Shown here piece by piece: positions 43,895 through 54,274 of a stretch of DNA of 64,000 bases (position 1 is its first letter; every line of letters starts with the position of its first letter). Below the pieces are notes generated by a model, which was not told where the DNA came from, ran no database searches, and saw only the letters and a program-made list of their open reading frames with translations. The position numbers and the translations under genes are program-made. Location of the stretch: contig OZ038492.1 of assembly GCA_964036315.1 (NCBI GenBank), positions 41,354,095-41,418,094 of the forward strand, read 5' to 3'. Source of the DNA: Acanthosepion esculentum (taxonomy: Eukaryota; Mollusca; Cephalopoda; Sepiida; Sepiidae).

Positions 43895-44010
43895 ACTATT
43901 TACATTATTCGGATTATTGTCCTCATCTTTGTCGCCATATTTATTACAACGTTTCGGTCGCTGTACGCTCCGGCCTTCTTCAGGTGGTTGGAATGTCGAA
44001 TTGAACCCTT
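43895..44010 (-). repeat. Hairpin-motif repeat, fullest copy
   Basis: On the minus strand: CCAACCACCTGAAGAAGGCC, GGAGCGTACAGCGACCGAAA, CGTTGTAATAAATATGGCG, ACAAAGATGAGGACAATAAT, then GTAAATAGTG. All blocks seen in partial form at 3188, 15145 and 44205 are present. Confidence 0.7.
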
Positions 44011-44205
44011 ATTTTCGCTCACTGTTCTAGTTCCATGTGCCGTTTTTAATGGATGTCACTTATCCGTTATCTCCTGTTAATTCCTCTCTCCAAGTTCTCC
44101 ACTGTCTTAACCGGGTATTGCACTCACACTCTTTGGGTTCTGTCACTGGATCTAACTAACGCCTTTATCCACTGTGCCATCTGCCCTTGAGATAAATAAA
44201 GAGAT
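44010..44205 (-). mobile_element. Non-coding insert with tRNA-like motif between inverted repeats
   Basis: The minus strand starts from AGATAAATAAAGAGATC at the right end and holds GGCAGATGGCACAGTGGATA, a fair A-box match, and further on CCGGTTAAGACAG. It lies exactly between two inverted copies of the hairpin-motif repeat. It may be the internal part of a small non-autonomous element. The B box is poor. Confidence 0.4.
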
Positions 44206-44300
44206 CAGTTCGATATTCCAACCACCTGAAACGTTGTAATAAATATGGCGACAAAGATGAGGACAATAGTCCGAATAATGTAAATAGTGTACATAATACC
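44205..44300 (+). repeat. Hairpin-motif repeat, copy lacking the hairpin
   Basis: TTCCAACCACCTGAAACGTTG, TAATAAATATGGCGACAAAG, ATGAGGACAATAG and AATGTAAATAGTG equal the copy at 43895-44010 but without 25 bases of hairpin between CACCTGA and AACGTTG. Confidence 0.7.
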
Positions 44301-44339
44301 TCATCTCAGAAATATAGACATAAACTGACAATGTCATCT

Positions 44340-44815
44340 TTTTTTAATGCAATTCACCCTAAGCAAGGCGGGAGTGCCACTGGCACGCAAGGGGTTACAG
44401 AGGATTGGGAAGAAGAGTAAAGAGGCGTGTTTGAGGAAAGGATACAGGGAAGGAGAGAAGACAAGCTCAGGGTGTCAGATGTCGATTAACATTACACTTG
44501 TATATTTGAAGATTATATTCATAGGGGAGACAAGTAAGGGGAATAGAGTTCCACAAGCGGGACTGTCGAGAGAATAAGCTGTTTGAGAAGAAGAGACGGT
44601 TACATTTAACTGTTTTGTCAGTGAAAGGGTGAGACCGAGATGCCAGCCTGTTAGCACGCTTAAATTCACGAAGTACGGGAACCAGCGACAGTAGCTCGTC
44701 GGAACAGTTGCCGTGAAAATATTTCTAGAAGAGACATAGGGAGATCACGTCTGTAGGATAGCGATTGTAGACTAGATGCCAGATCAGGAGCTATTATATT
44801 GCATATTTATCTCTG
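44340..44815 (-). pseudogene. LINE-J RT C-terminal fragment
   Basis: The minus strand contains FHGNCSDELLSLVP-like sequence near 44690, then EFKRANRLASRSHPFTDKTV, KCNRLFF-like, and the 3' end TTCTTCCCAATCCTC...CCTTGCTTAGGGTGAATTG (inverted). It parallels 58300-58830 throughout. Frames are broken. Confidence 0.7.
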
Positions 44816-44934
44816 GATCTAAGATATTTGAATTCTATTATCATTTTTCTTATTTAGTCTATTATTAGGATTTCGTTCTTATCCAATTCTACTTACACTT
44901 GATTTTAATTTAGCCTGATTTTGTTGACTTGTTA

Positions 44935-45425
44935 TGCCCGTATTAGTATTAGATTCTGCAGACCGGTTTTTCTCATCAGGTGTCCTAGAAATTAAAACGG
45001 TCTCTTTCTGTTTAAGCAGACGACTCCTTTTAGTTCGTATTTTCCTTAAATCCGTTCATTTGTATTCTAAGAATCCATAGTTAGAACCACGTATGTATCG
45101 CTTCTAGTCTTTCATAAGAAAGGAAATTGTTCAGTATCCATACACGTCAATCCAGAAATCTTTTCTTTGTTTCTCGTACCATTTCCACATCACTTAATCG
45201 ATTAGCTTCTGGCCAGTGTCTTTCGTTATTTCTTCGTCTCTTCGTATTTACGTTTCATCCTCCCTCGGCTGTTACTAAACTACTCAGATAGTTGAATGTT
45301 TGTATTTTCTTGATTTTGATCTCTTTAATTCGAAGCTCACACTTTGGGCGGTTTCTTTTGCCTGATAATCATACATTCTGTCTTCTTACTTTTAATAGAT
45401 AGACCCTTCTAAATACTAATAATAA
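44935..45425 (-). pseudogene. LINE-G RT fragment, strongly decayed
   Basis: The inverse of TCAGGTGTCCTAGAAATTAAA, ACGGTCTCTTTCTG corresponds to the RQLKFLGHLMRK region. ATTCTAAGAATCCATAG and AAATTGTTCAGTATCCATAC correspond to the LRRxLR and EYWTISF segments. The order is the same as at 38100-38320. Confidence 0.55.
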
Positions 45426-45429
45426 CTGT

Positions 45430-45890
45430 GGAGCTGACATCAGGAGACGATGATTGGAAAAAAAACATCTAGATATTGCAAGTATTTCCGATGGGAAGAA
45501 ATAGACACGAATGGAAAGGCTAACAATAACGAATGGGGTCCTGAAAGAAACTTCAAAACTGTCACGATATATGGAGACTAGTAATTACCTAGGAATTGTA
45601 AAATAGACTTAGGTTATATCATGCGAACAAACGCTATGCGCGCAAACCATGTTGTTTCCTCGAAAATAAAAAAAAATCAATGATTTTTTCATGTATTTTT
45701 TGGGCGGGGAGGAATAGCCCATATTTGCCACAGGATCGCATTTTTTAATACTTGGTAGAGTGGAATTTACAGTCAGCAGCTAAAACGTATCTCGTTTTAC
45801 AATACCCCACCTACTTCGTTGTTTGTATCATAAGGCCATATTTGATATTGCTTGTGTAACCAAACACAAGAACTGACAACTGAAATCAGT
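45430..45890. other. Unassigned sequence
   Basis: A possible continuation of the LINE-G copy on the other strand (MTIGKKTS-like) was not convincing. Confidence 0.35.
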
Positions 45891-45894
45891 ATTC

Positions 45895-46790
45895 TAAAAA
45901 TCTGTGTTCTTTAGTAATTTATAAGTTCGAATTCTGGTAATCTGTAACCTTCAGTAATGTTATAAACTTCAGTAATTTTATAAGTTCGAATTCTAACAAT
46001 TTATAACCTTCAGTAATATTACATCTTTCAGTAATGTCATAACCTCAAATTTTAATAATTTGTAGCCTTCTGTGATGTCATAACCTTCAGTAATGTTATA
46101 AACTTCAGTAATTTTATAAGTTCGAATTCTAACAATTTATAACCTTCAGTAATATTACACCCTTCTGTAATGTCATAACCTCAATTTTTAACAATTTGTA
46201 GCCTTCTGTAATGTCATAACATTCAGTCATATTATAAACTTCAATAATGTTATAAATTCAAATTCTAACAAACTGTAAACTTCAATTATCATATAACCTT
46301 CAGTAATGCCATAACTTCAAAATCTCACAATTTGTAAACTTCAGTAATGTCATAACTTTCAGTAATGTTGTAACTTCAAATTCTAATAATTTATAACTTT
46401 CAGTAATCTCATAACTTTCAGTAATTCAAATTTAAAACTCTAAAAATCTGTAAAATTCAGTAATGTCATGACCTTCAGTAATGTCATGACCTTCAATAAT
46501 CTTATAATCTTCAATCATGTCATAACCTTCAATAATCTTATAACCTTCAATCATGTCATAACATTCACTAATATTATAACCTTCAGTAATGTTATGAGTT
46601 CAAATTCTAAAAATCTGTAACGTTCAGTAACGTTATAACTATCTGTCATGTCATAAACTTCAGTAATATTATAACATCAAATTCTAACCATCTGTAAAAT
46701 TCAGTAATGATAAAAATTCACCTTTTAACAATTTGTAACTTTCTCTAATTTTATAACATTCAGTTATTTTATAACTTCAAATCTTATGAT
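45895..46790. repeat. Degenerate minisatellite, TTCAGTAATGTYATAAC unit
   Basis: About 900 bases consist of variants of a roughly 17-bp unit (CTTCAGTAATGTTATAA) interspersed with a second unit (TTCAAATTCTAACAATTTG). A higher-order repeat is visible: about 45951-46030 recurs with few changes at about 46085-46165, a period near 134 bp. There is no coding frame. Confidence 0.9.
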
Positions 46791-46987
46791 GGAGTAAAGA
46801 TGATTCAAATTCTGATGATAAATTAAAGGTACTTTATATGTTTAAAGACGTTTTAAGGAAAATATTGCAAGCGTTTTTAGATTTAGATTTCCTTATTCCC
46901 AGCTTAATAGCAAATAGATTTTGATAACTTTCTAAATTCCATTGTTCATTTTTGTTATTCCTATAAACAGCCTCCCTTTTATTTTTT

Positions 46988-47248
46988 ATGCTGATTATTT
47001 TATTTCCCCGAAGATCTTATGTTTTCATGCAATATTGCTGTCATATCTGGGCTGAAGCTGCCCAATCCTCACTTTTCAACCATGACTCATTTCAACGTCA
47101 TTTCCGTTTCGTTGTCATTCGTTGTGCCATATCGATCTTGGTAATTCACTGGGGATTCCTCTTTAGTAAATCTACGGGGGTAGATATGGGTAGCGGAATG
47201 GGAACAGTCTACCTCCGTAGATTAAATAAATTTCAGAATTCTTTGTAG
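46988..47248 (+). pseudogene. LINE-J fragment (uncertain)
   Basis: In an 86-codon frame, YCCHIWAEAAQSSLFNHDSF resembles the EYCCHIWAGA...SLDRVQ segment preceding the C-terminal region of jockey-like RTs. The following residues (VVIRCAISIL) keep the same register loosely. The remainder is unrecognised. Confidence 0.4.
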
Positions 47249-47259
47249 GTTACCCAGAT

Positions 47260-47345
47260 CGATATACGACTGAGGAAGGCCTGAAGGCACAACGACTGAA
47301 ACGTGACAACATCAACAACAAAATAATCTGCTAAATATTGATAAA
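47260..47345 (+). repeat. Hairpin-motif-like sequence
   Basis: CGACTGAGGAAGGCCTGAAGG, then ACTGAAACGTGACAACATC has the TGANGAAGGCC...GAAACGT arrangement of the family at 43895. Confidence 0.4.
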
Positions 47346-47749
47346 ATCGTAAAAACGAAATCAATCAATCAACCCAAGCCTTCTCTACGGATTTGAATTT
47401 ACAGACTTCCTTCTCTCAAATTGACTGCCACAGAGTCTAGAGACCTTTAATCTGTCATTTCACACATAGCTACAGGAGAGGAGATGGCGTCATAGTTTCT
47501 CCAAGAGCGTTAGCGAGAAAGTGAACACAGCAGTCGAGACCGGAATAGCGAAACATGAAAGGATCAGTGGTCAATAAATATTTTTCAACATTAAATCAGA
47601 CCATAGTTTGGGCCGTGAACACGCTAGACATTGTTCAATATCAGGAATCTAAAGAAAAGTGTGTTCTTTCTTCAAACTGATGCTTTAACTTCGGAAATAG
47701 AATTCATGCAATTTTTTATGAACAGAACGGAGTTTAATTTGTCAGAATA

Positions 47750-48545
47750 CACAGTGAGACAAACTGCCTGATTGCAGATAGAAAATGAATTCAGTAGCTA
47801 CACAAAATAGAAAGTGGCGTGAGACAAAGATGTGATTACACCCTAGATATATTCAACCTCGACAATGACGCTATCCTAAGGGAACTGGAGACCCTGTCAG
47901 GCTTTATTATAGTGGACGTAATCCGAAAAATATAAGTTACGTAGATTACACTATGTTGAGGGCTACCTTGGGAAAAAAACACATGATGTCCTAGATAGAG
48001 AGGGAGAAAAAGGACTGGCCATCAACTAAAAGAAGCCATAAACTATGGTTACCAGCAAGAGACAAACCCAAAATAGGAGTTACAAATTTCAGATGTCAAC
48101 AAGCAGGTGCATAATTTTAAATATCTGCGTAGTGCTTTTAACAAAGAAAGGAAAATGAAACACCGAGATTCGAACATGCATCGGTCTAATTAAAGAAGCA
48201 CTCCAAAAATTAAGCATGATACTGAGAAACGGAAATATTTCGTTAGAAATAAAGAAAAGAGTGCTGGATTGCTATGTGTTATCCATCCTCTTATATGACA
48301 TTAAATGCTGGATAATCTCCTCGCGGTTGAGGTGAAAACTGGGGGCAGCAGAAATGTGGTTCTACAAAAGGATACTGAGAATTACATAGACGGAGCGAAT
48401 CAGCAACATGAAAGTCTTAATAAAAATGGCAGCAGAAATAAGATAGATTTAGACTCAGGAAAATACAGCTGACTGTCTGTGGACACAATGTGAAAGGAGG
48501 CCCTAGAAAAGTTAACCCTTATGGGACCTATTGAGAGCAAGGACA
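47750..48545 (+). pseudogene. LINE-G RT copy, joined to LINE-J
   Basis: In order: KMNSVATQNRKWRETKM-like, IFNLDNDAILRELETLSGFI, then ISYVDYTMLRATLG, where YADD appears as YVDY (the second aspartate is lost). It continues TKGRKMKHRDSNMHRSN-like, SMILRNGNISLEIKKRVLDC, YVLSILLYDIKCWIIS, AAEMWFYKRILRIT and LTVCGHNVKGGP. It stops after KLTLMGPIESKDTG, where sequence switches to LINE-J. Confidence 0.7.
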
Positions 48546-48740
48546 CAGGGGATAGCTGTGGAACACTCTTCCGGTTTTTTGCTCTCCTGTCAACTACGAT
48601 TTTCAAAGATTTAAATAAAACAGGAGTAATCTATCCCCCAGAATTCTGTTCTTTTTATTGTCCTTAGAATGTTTTTTCCAGTTTCATTCCCTTTCTATAA
48701 ACACTTTACCGCCTTCATTGGGATGAAATGATCAATAGCA
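48546..48740 (+). pseudogene. LINE-J 3' end
   Basis: AGCTGTGGAACACTCTTCCGG encodes LWNTLP, followed by FCSPVNYDFQRFK and the T-rich 3' region ending ACCGCCTTCATTGGGATGAAATG. Confidence 0.65.
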
Positions 48741-48839
48741 GTGTTTCGCATGATAATATCCGTATAGAAATGCTATATGATAAAACCGAATTTTGCAAGA
48801 AATACGAAATCAACGCAGAAATATCTTTAATCAATATCA

Positions 48840-49180
48840 TCCAATGTAAGCCAATAAAGCCGTTAAAACACAAGGGGTTACAAGGTTAGGAACATAAATA
48901 ATAATAATGAGCGGAAAGAGTAAAGAGTAATCAGACGGAGAGAGTAGATATCGATTGATATTGCATTTAAATCTTTACAGATTAAAGTTGGCTGGAAAGC
49001 TTGGGGCCAGAAGGAAGTTCCACAAGCGAGTAGTGCAAGAAAAGAAACCGTTAGCATAGAATTTACGGTTACATCTAACCAGCTCAACTGTACATTGACG
49101 AGATCTAGACACCAGATCTCGATTATAAAAGTTTAGGTACCATAGCTAAGAGCTCATCCGAACTATATTTTAAATTGATT
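48840..49180 (-). pseudogene. LINE-J C-terminal fragment
   Basis: The inverse of AAGGAAGTTCCACAAGCGAG, AGTGCAAG gives the LWNFLP region. ATTGATATTGCATTTAAATC gives FKCNIN. ACATCTAACCAGC and GACGAGATCTAGACACC give the preceding RSHPFT-like part. Confidence 0.6.
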
Positions 49181-49374
49181 TTTCTCACTTAAATAATGAC
49201 AAAATCCCAAATAATATTTAAATAAATTGATGGAGGTTTGCAAAAGGTTGTTGTCCCCGTTTATTAAATAAGTTATTTAAGTTTCACCTTTTCTATACCC
49301 CTTGTTAAAATTTATAATTAGCATTAAAATTTCACGCTTAGATATCAGCAGATTAAATCGAAAAAGAGAAACAC

Positions 49375-49645
49375 CGAAATTTTTAAAAATCATTTCACCC
49401 CAAACAAGCCGATAATGGTATTAAAATGCAAGGAGTTAGTTAGTGTGAAAAACATTGAAAAAAACTTTATTGAAGAGAAAACACAATAAAAGAACAGAAT
49501 TCAAAAGACAGACGATGACGAATGGCATTTCATTTAAATTGTTGAAAACAAGAAATCGGAAGAGAATTCCACAAGCGGAGAAGTACGCGAGAAGAAACGG
49601 TTAGCATCGATCTGACAGATACATCGAGCAATTTTACCAATAAAA
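49375..49645 (-). pseudogene. LINE-J C-terminal fragment
   Basis: TTTCACCCCAAACAAGCCG at the 3' end, ATGGCATTTCATTTAAATTG, AGAGAATTCCACAAGCGGAG and GAAACGGTTAGCATCG follow the same inverted order as the copy at 48840, about 500 bases downstream of it. Confidence 0.6.
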
Positions 49646-49649
49646 TGTT

Positions 49650-50075
49650 GAGTTTGTTATTCCTACGCTATAAGATTAAAATATTATATTTGAAATACTA
49701 ATTTGTATAAATTCCAGTATATTATTGAACATTGAATAGACTGCGCAGGAAATAGTTTTGCCCAACAGCGCAACTTGTTACAAAAGCAAAACACCAAACT
49801 CGAGATTCTTAAATACCCTCATCAAATCGAGACTTTCACATGGATATCAGCCATGTCACTAAACCTATTCGGAAATATCTTAACTATCTACTGTATACAA
49901 CTACTTTCTAGGATCAATAGTTAAAAATCGCTTTGAGCAAGTGAAGATTTTTTTTAACATTATGGACTGGCGCTAGACATTCACAAACAAAGAACTGTAC
50001 CAAATAATAGAAATTATATTACTTGAGGGATTTCAACAGCAGCACCAACTAAAATAGATAAAACATGTTACTCGA
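49650..50075. other. Unassigned sequence
   Basis: No feature seen. Confidence 0.4.
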
Positions 50076-50079
50076 GGAG

Positions 50080-50310
50080 AAAATAATTACATAATCAAGA
50101 TGTTGACATTCCACACTACTTCAAATAAAAGGTTAAAAAGGAAATACCCATCAATACTGGAAAGAGTGATAACGGCTACTGGACTTGAGAAACTTATTTT
50201 CTTCAAAAATTCTTTTAAGTTTTTATAAATGTCAACCAACATCAGTGATAGCAGTTAGGTAAATGAATGTCAAATGTTTCCTTATAGGGAAAAGGATATT
50301 ACCAGTACTG
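50080..50310 (+). repeat. Dispersed repeat shared with 42640-42850
   Basis: See the 42640 entry: CCCATCAATACTGGAAAGAG, CTACTGGACTTGAGAAAC and CAAATGTTTCCTTATAGGG appear in the same order. Confidence 0.6.
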
Positions 50311-50314
50311 TCAC

Positions 50315-50930
50315 CATTGGGAATTTCCTATGCCAACTCAAAAACTAACGCTTGAGAAAAAGAATTTTATTAAAATAGTTTTTGAAGCAAGAAAACTTGC
50401 TTGTTGTATAAGCATGTTTCCTCACCGGAGGTCATTGCAGAAAATAGAATGTGCAATATATCCTGCTCTGGGATTCTCAGATTACGCCTGCATAACTCTG
50501 CAAAGGCCTGTGCAGCGATTCTCTGCAATGCAACTGACATGCCATTAAAATGCAAAAAGGAAAGTAGACCTACATAAAAAATACAACGTGTCCTCTGGAA
50601 TAAAACGAAGAGAAAGCAGATACCAGACACGTCTATGTGCAACTGAAATATCAGGAAAAAGAAAGAGAAGTCTTCTTTACGTATCAAGAACAGCTTCTGA
50701 TGGTAAAGAAACCCCGCTGAGATGAGCTTTCAGTGTGTACGGAGGCAACAGATATTCATATCAAAGAGTTTACAGATTTTTATAATTGTTATTTGGTTTG
50801 TTTTTATGTAGTAATTGTAGGTTTAGTATAAAAACAAAAGTATAACGCACCCAGTGAGTATCATAGGCGTTATTTATCATTTATAAATACAGCTTGTCGA
50901 CAAGTTAACCATGGTGAAGCGCCCAAGAAT
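50315..50930. other. Unassigned sequence
   Basis: A 105-codon frame at 50370-50687 on the minus strand has no motif I recognise and I do not call it a gene. Confidence 0.35.
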
Positions 50931-51208
50931 TGTTACCTGCTAAGCTTAATTTCGTATAAGGCTAATGCACTTTGTGTGGGTGAAGCTCATGAAGTAGACG
51001 CATGTCCGAATGTTTAGAGAATTTGGGGCTGGACAGTGATTTAAACCTCTACGAAGTCGTGTGGGCCGCAAATTATTTTGTCTGGTATTTCATGACCAAA
51101 AATGAGATCTTCAAAGTAAACTAACACGAGATCTTCCTACGTCTCAGCAAAGTTGCACTTGAGCCCGAAGGTTTTTATTTATTTTCCCTATTTCCATGTT
51201 ACTAGTAT

Positions 51209-51275
51209 AATATTATTATTATTATTATTATTAATATTATTATTGTAGTAGTAGTAGTAGTAGTAGTAGTAGTAA
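51209..51275. repeat. (ATT)n-(GTA)n microsatellite
   Basis: About 10 ATT-type triplets are followed by 9 to 10 GTA triplets. The GTA block is the complement of the ACT blocks at 39677, so the two triplets sit in opposite strand polarity here. Confidence 0.9.
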
Positions 51276-51749
51276 AATAATGAACACATTTCGAGATCAA
51301 GTGCCACTTGGCCGGAACGTATGAAGTTCCCGTCTTAGGCTTATATATTCAGGATGGCTGATTAAGTCAGTGGTGATCCTAGGATGGTGGTGTAGAAGTT
51401 TGTATAGAGGGAGGATCAGAGATTTCCAGTTCTCGCTGACTGAAGGGAAGATCTTTCAGTTACTCTTTTGTGAGAACGGAAATATATTTCCAGTGCCACC
51501 TACCTAACTCTCCAGAATGTATCATAGGAATCCCCGAATCCCATGAATAAAATATTGGAAAGAGGATAAGCGTTTCCATTTCTCGCCGTGGTGTTATTTC
51601 ATTTTTCGTTCATTTTCAGTGTACATCAGGGCACTTCAAATTTTTTTTTGAAGGAGGGGCGCTTGGTGTCACCAATAAGAACCGAAACACAACATGGGGT
51701 TATCTTTTCAGTCAGTGAAGAATTTTATGAGTATTCGTTGTATATTTGC

Positions 51750-51935
51750 ACATTAGCGCACTGACTATGAGACTCGAGTTCAAATGTCACCTCATTCGAT
51801 TAGTCAAGCGCGTGATTTCTTCCTGTATCGTCCCGGGTAAACGATCCCTACGTGAAGCACTGTTTGAAAGTGTGTGGGAACCATACCCCGGGTCGGCTCA
51901 AGCCATTTTAGTGAATTTGTGGAAGTGAAAGTGTT
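51750..51935 (+). mobile_element. SINE with tRNA-like head
   Basis: ACATTAGCGCACTGACTATG leads to GACTCGAGTTCAAATGTCAC, a good B box. The tail AACCATACCCCGGGTCGGC, TCAAGCC parallels the SINE at 19670. The A box is weak. Confidence 0.5.
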
Positions 51936-52516
51936 TGGAAGCAGTCGATCGTTTTACTCGTACGAAGAACTTACATAATGTGCAGAAAGAAGCAATTTAG
52001 CCAAAGCGAGCAATCTTTCAAGAGATGATAGAAAAACACCCAACCGTCACGTGGCTATGTTTTATCGACACGTCATCACTCGGGGATGAATTAACTTGAC
52101 CCCCCCACAAAAAAAACGCACAATGACTAACATTCTTAGTATTAAAAGAAACAAGTCACTACATAAAGCAACGTCACGTGTGCCCGATCTCACTACTTAG
52201 TATTAATGGTTAAATGAACAAGTTCAATAACATTACGCCACGACGAGAAATTAAGAATTTGTTTTGTCTACCGGTAGACTTGCTGATATGATTTGTGTGA
52301 TGTCGCACTTACAACGTCCTTAGGGCAATCATAATACAGGACTGCGACAGAAATAACTCACGCATATACCTTCCAGAAGTACCTCCCACATAATGGTAAG
52401 ACATTAGTTAGGTGAAGACGTCATTGGCAATTGTCGAGGTTTACTAGCGCCACACAGGCGACAGTTTGAAATGTGTAAGGTAATTCTGCCTCGCTCCGTT
52501 GCTAATGTTTTACATT

Positions 52517-52617
52517 ATGTTGGAGGTATTTCTGGGGGATATATGTTGGAGGTATTTCTGGGGGATATATGTTGGAGGTATTTCTGGGGAATATATTTGG
52601 AAAGTATTTCTGTCGCA
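52517..52617. repeat. 26-bp tandem repeat, about 3.7 copies
   Basis: TATGTTGGAGGTATTTCTGG plus GGGATA is repeated three times nearly perfectly; a fourth unit is altered (TTTGGAAAGTATTTCTG). Confidence 0.92.
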
Positions 52618-52909
52618 ATCTGTATTCAGTTAACCTTCGAATTGCTTTAGCTCGAACTAGTGCGAATTATACCGGTCGAAAATGGGCAGCTGTTTTAGTC
52701 ACGAAGCAGATTTTTTTAAACTTATTAAGATTGGCGTTTTATTCTTCTACTGGTCTGATTATAAAGTGAGTTTTTTTTTATAATAGATATGATCTAATGC
52801 AAGCGCCACTCAGGGTAGAGTGTTAATGAGGTTGTTGTCGAGAAATAAGAAGTCCTGATTATGAGTGCATTAGCCTTATACGAAATTAAGCTTAGCAGGT
52901 AACAATTCT

Positions 52910-53115
52910 TGATAACAATTAATCCAAGAGTTGAAATAATTAAGATAGTAGCGAACGAAGAAGCAAGCTCTCGAGAATCAGTTCCACAATGTAACAGTTC
53001 TTGGGAAGAAGCAATCTTTCCAATTTCCTACCAACGGAATGCAAGGCAAATGAGACGCCGTGTACGTGGTGTGACCGGTCTTACGTTAAGGTAGGAACTG
53101 GTGAAAATAAACAAT
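52910..53115 (-). pseudogene. LINE-J C-terminal fragment
   Basis: The inverse of GAGAATCAGTTCCACAATGTA, ACAGTTCTTGGGAAGAAGC gives the SFPRTVTLWN region. CGGAATGCAAGGCAAATGAG gives LALHSV-like, and GATAACAATTAATCC marks the C-terminal end. The arm of the 48-bp inverted repeat abuts it. Confidence 0.6.
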
Positions 53116-53119
53116 ACAG

Positions 53120-53845
53120 CTCCTCTGCGAAAATTTTCTCTGTGGTAAAAGGTTTGTAGGACAGAATATTACCTACAAGTCCGCGTTTAGAACGTGATTT
53201 TAAATGTATTTTACTTTGCTGTTGTTTTGGTCTTAAACTGACTCATTACTTACAAGGAATTAAACAACAGAATTCTCATCTTTTGTATTCTTCCCATTAT
53301 TTACTGTAAGCCCACGAGTACTTTGCGCAATCAGCAATTACAAATGTTTCATTAGTATAATCTGGTTTGGATATTGATATAAAGATAAGTACAATTAACG
53401 GTTGCCGCTTTTTAAACCAAATTGTTGGCGTCAAATGGCGATAATCGCTGATTAAATTTGGGAGTGGCGGCCCGGTTGCCTAATGAGATATAACTTGATC
53501 GGTATCTGAGTTAACTTCGGCTCTGTGTAGAAAATTAAAACAAAAAGCTTTTCCTACAAATACCTTTCGATGTAGCCCCGCATAACATGTTTGCTCTAAA
53601 TGTATCTCACTCTTAACTCTTCTATCGCGTCTCCTAAGCCATCATATCTGTTTCAGGTACACTGCAAATCAGTTTGAGTTCTCATTTTCAGCATGGCTGC
53701 TGGTTTCCAAGTGTTGTGATCAGGTAAATGGTTAAATAAATAACAGAACAAGTCTTACAGATATATCATATATTAAACAGTAAGTACAACAGAAGAGTAT
53801 TACACGACTAGAGAATGTGTGTCGGACGACCGAGCGTTCAATCTA
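53120..53845. other. Unassigned sequence
   Basis: No feature seen. Confidence 0.4.
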
Positions 53846-53849
53846 ATCG

Positions 53850-54270
53850 ACTGTTATATTTACCAGCCTCCCCACGATGTAGGATGTGGCACAAGGCCGA
53901 GTTTAATGTGGGGTAATTCGAGCTCGTAGGCTCGGCCAAAATTCCCCATAGACTTCGTATAAAACGGAGTCGGTTAGCTGTTTCCCGAAACGAGACTCTG
54001 CCTTTCGACAGAGCATCGTCTAGGGATCCTCTCTGACCGGAGGCAGAGAGTTTGACGAGCACAGCTGGAACAGATCTATTCAACTGTTCCCCCAAGGCCT
54101 TCACTCCTACTAATCATATAGTAGGCGGAATTGTCCAACATAGACTCTTTAGAGGTAGGACACCACAACACCAAGCATACTCATCTAATCGAGCCCAATT
54201 TTGTTTCTTCAATACCCAGAGAATGAACCCGTGGTTTATACTGTATCTATTCTGAGCTGACAATTACAGT
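53850..54270. other. GC-richer block, possible solo LTR
   Basis: The block starts TGTTATATTTACCAGCCTCC and is clearly richer in G+C than its surroundings. It has GTATAAAACGGAGTCGG (a TATA-box-like element near 53957) followed by a promoter-proximal region. An end near ATTACA (54268) would give about 420 bp with TG...CA ends, but flanking 4-6 bp duplications were not evident. An 88-codon minus-strand frame (53838-54104) is unrecognised. The call is tentative. Confidence 0.3.
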
Positions 54271-54274
54271 TCAA

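Larger units (their letters stand above)
50934..52910. repeat. 48-bp perfect inverted repeats about 2 kb apart
   Basis: The sequence from CAAGAATTGTTACCTGCTAA to GTATAAGGCTAATGCACT at 50934-50981 is present as its exact reverse complement at 52863-52910. The 1.9 kb between holds a triplet array, a tRNA-headed SINE and a 26-bp tandem repeat, and no transposase frame. No target-site duplication was found outside the arms. It could be a DNA-transposon TIR pair or a recent inverted duplication. Confidence 0.75.

Noticed and set aside
43960..44000. Canonical hammerhead ribozyme
   Set aside because: CUGAAGA and GAAA are present but an extra nucleotide precedes the presumed stem II, and the stem pairs poorly; kept only as a motif family.
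50370..50687. 105-codon minus-strand frame as a host exon
   Set aside because: No motif and no supporting splice sites that I could defend; too short to separate from chance.
53838..54104. 88-codon minus-strand frame as a coding exon
   Set aside because: Unrecognised; it overlaps a block better explained, though weakly, as LTR-like.
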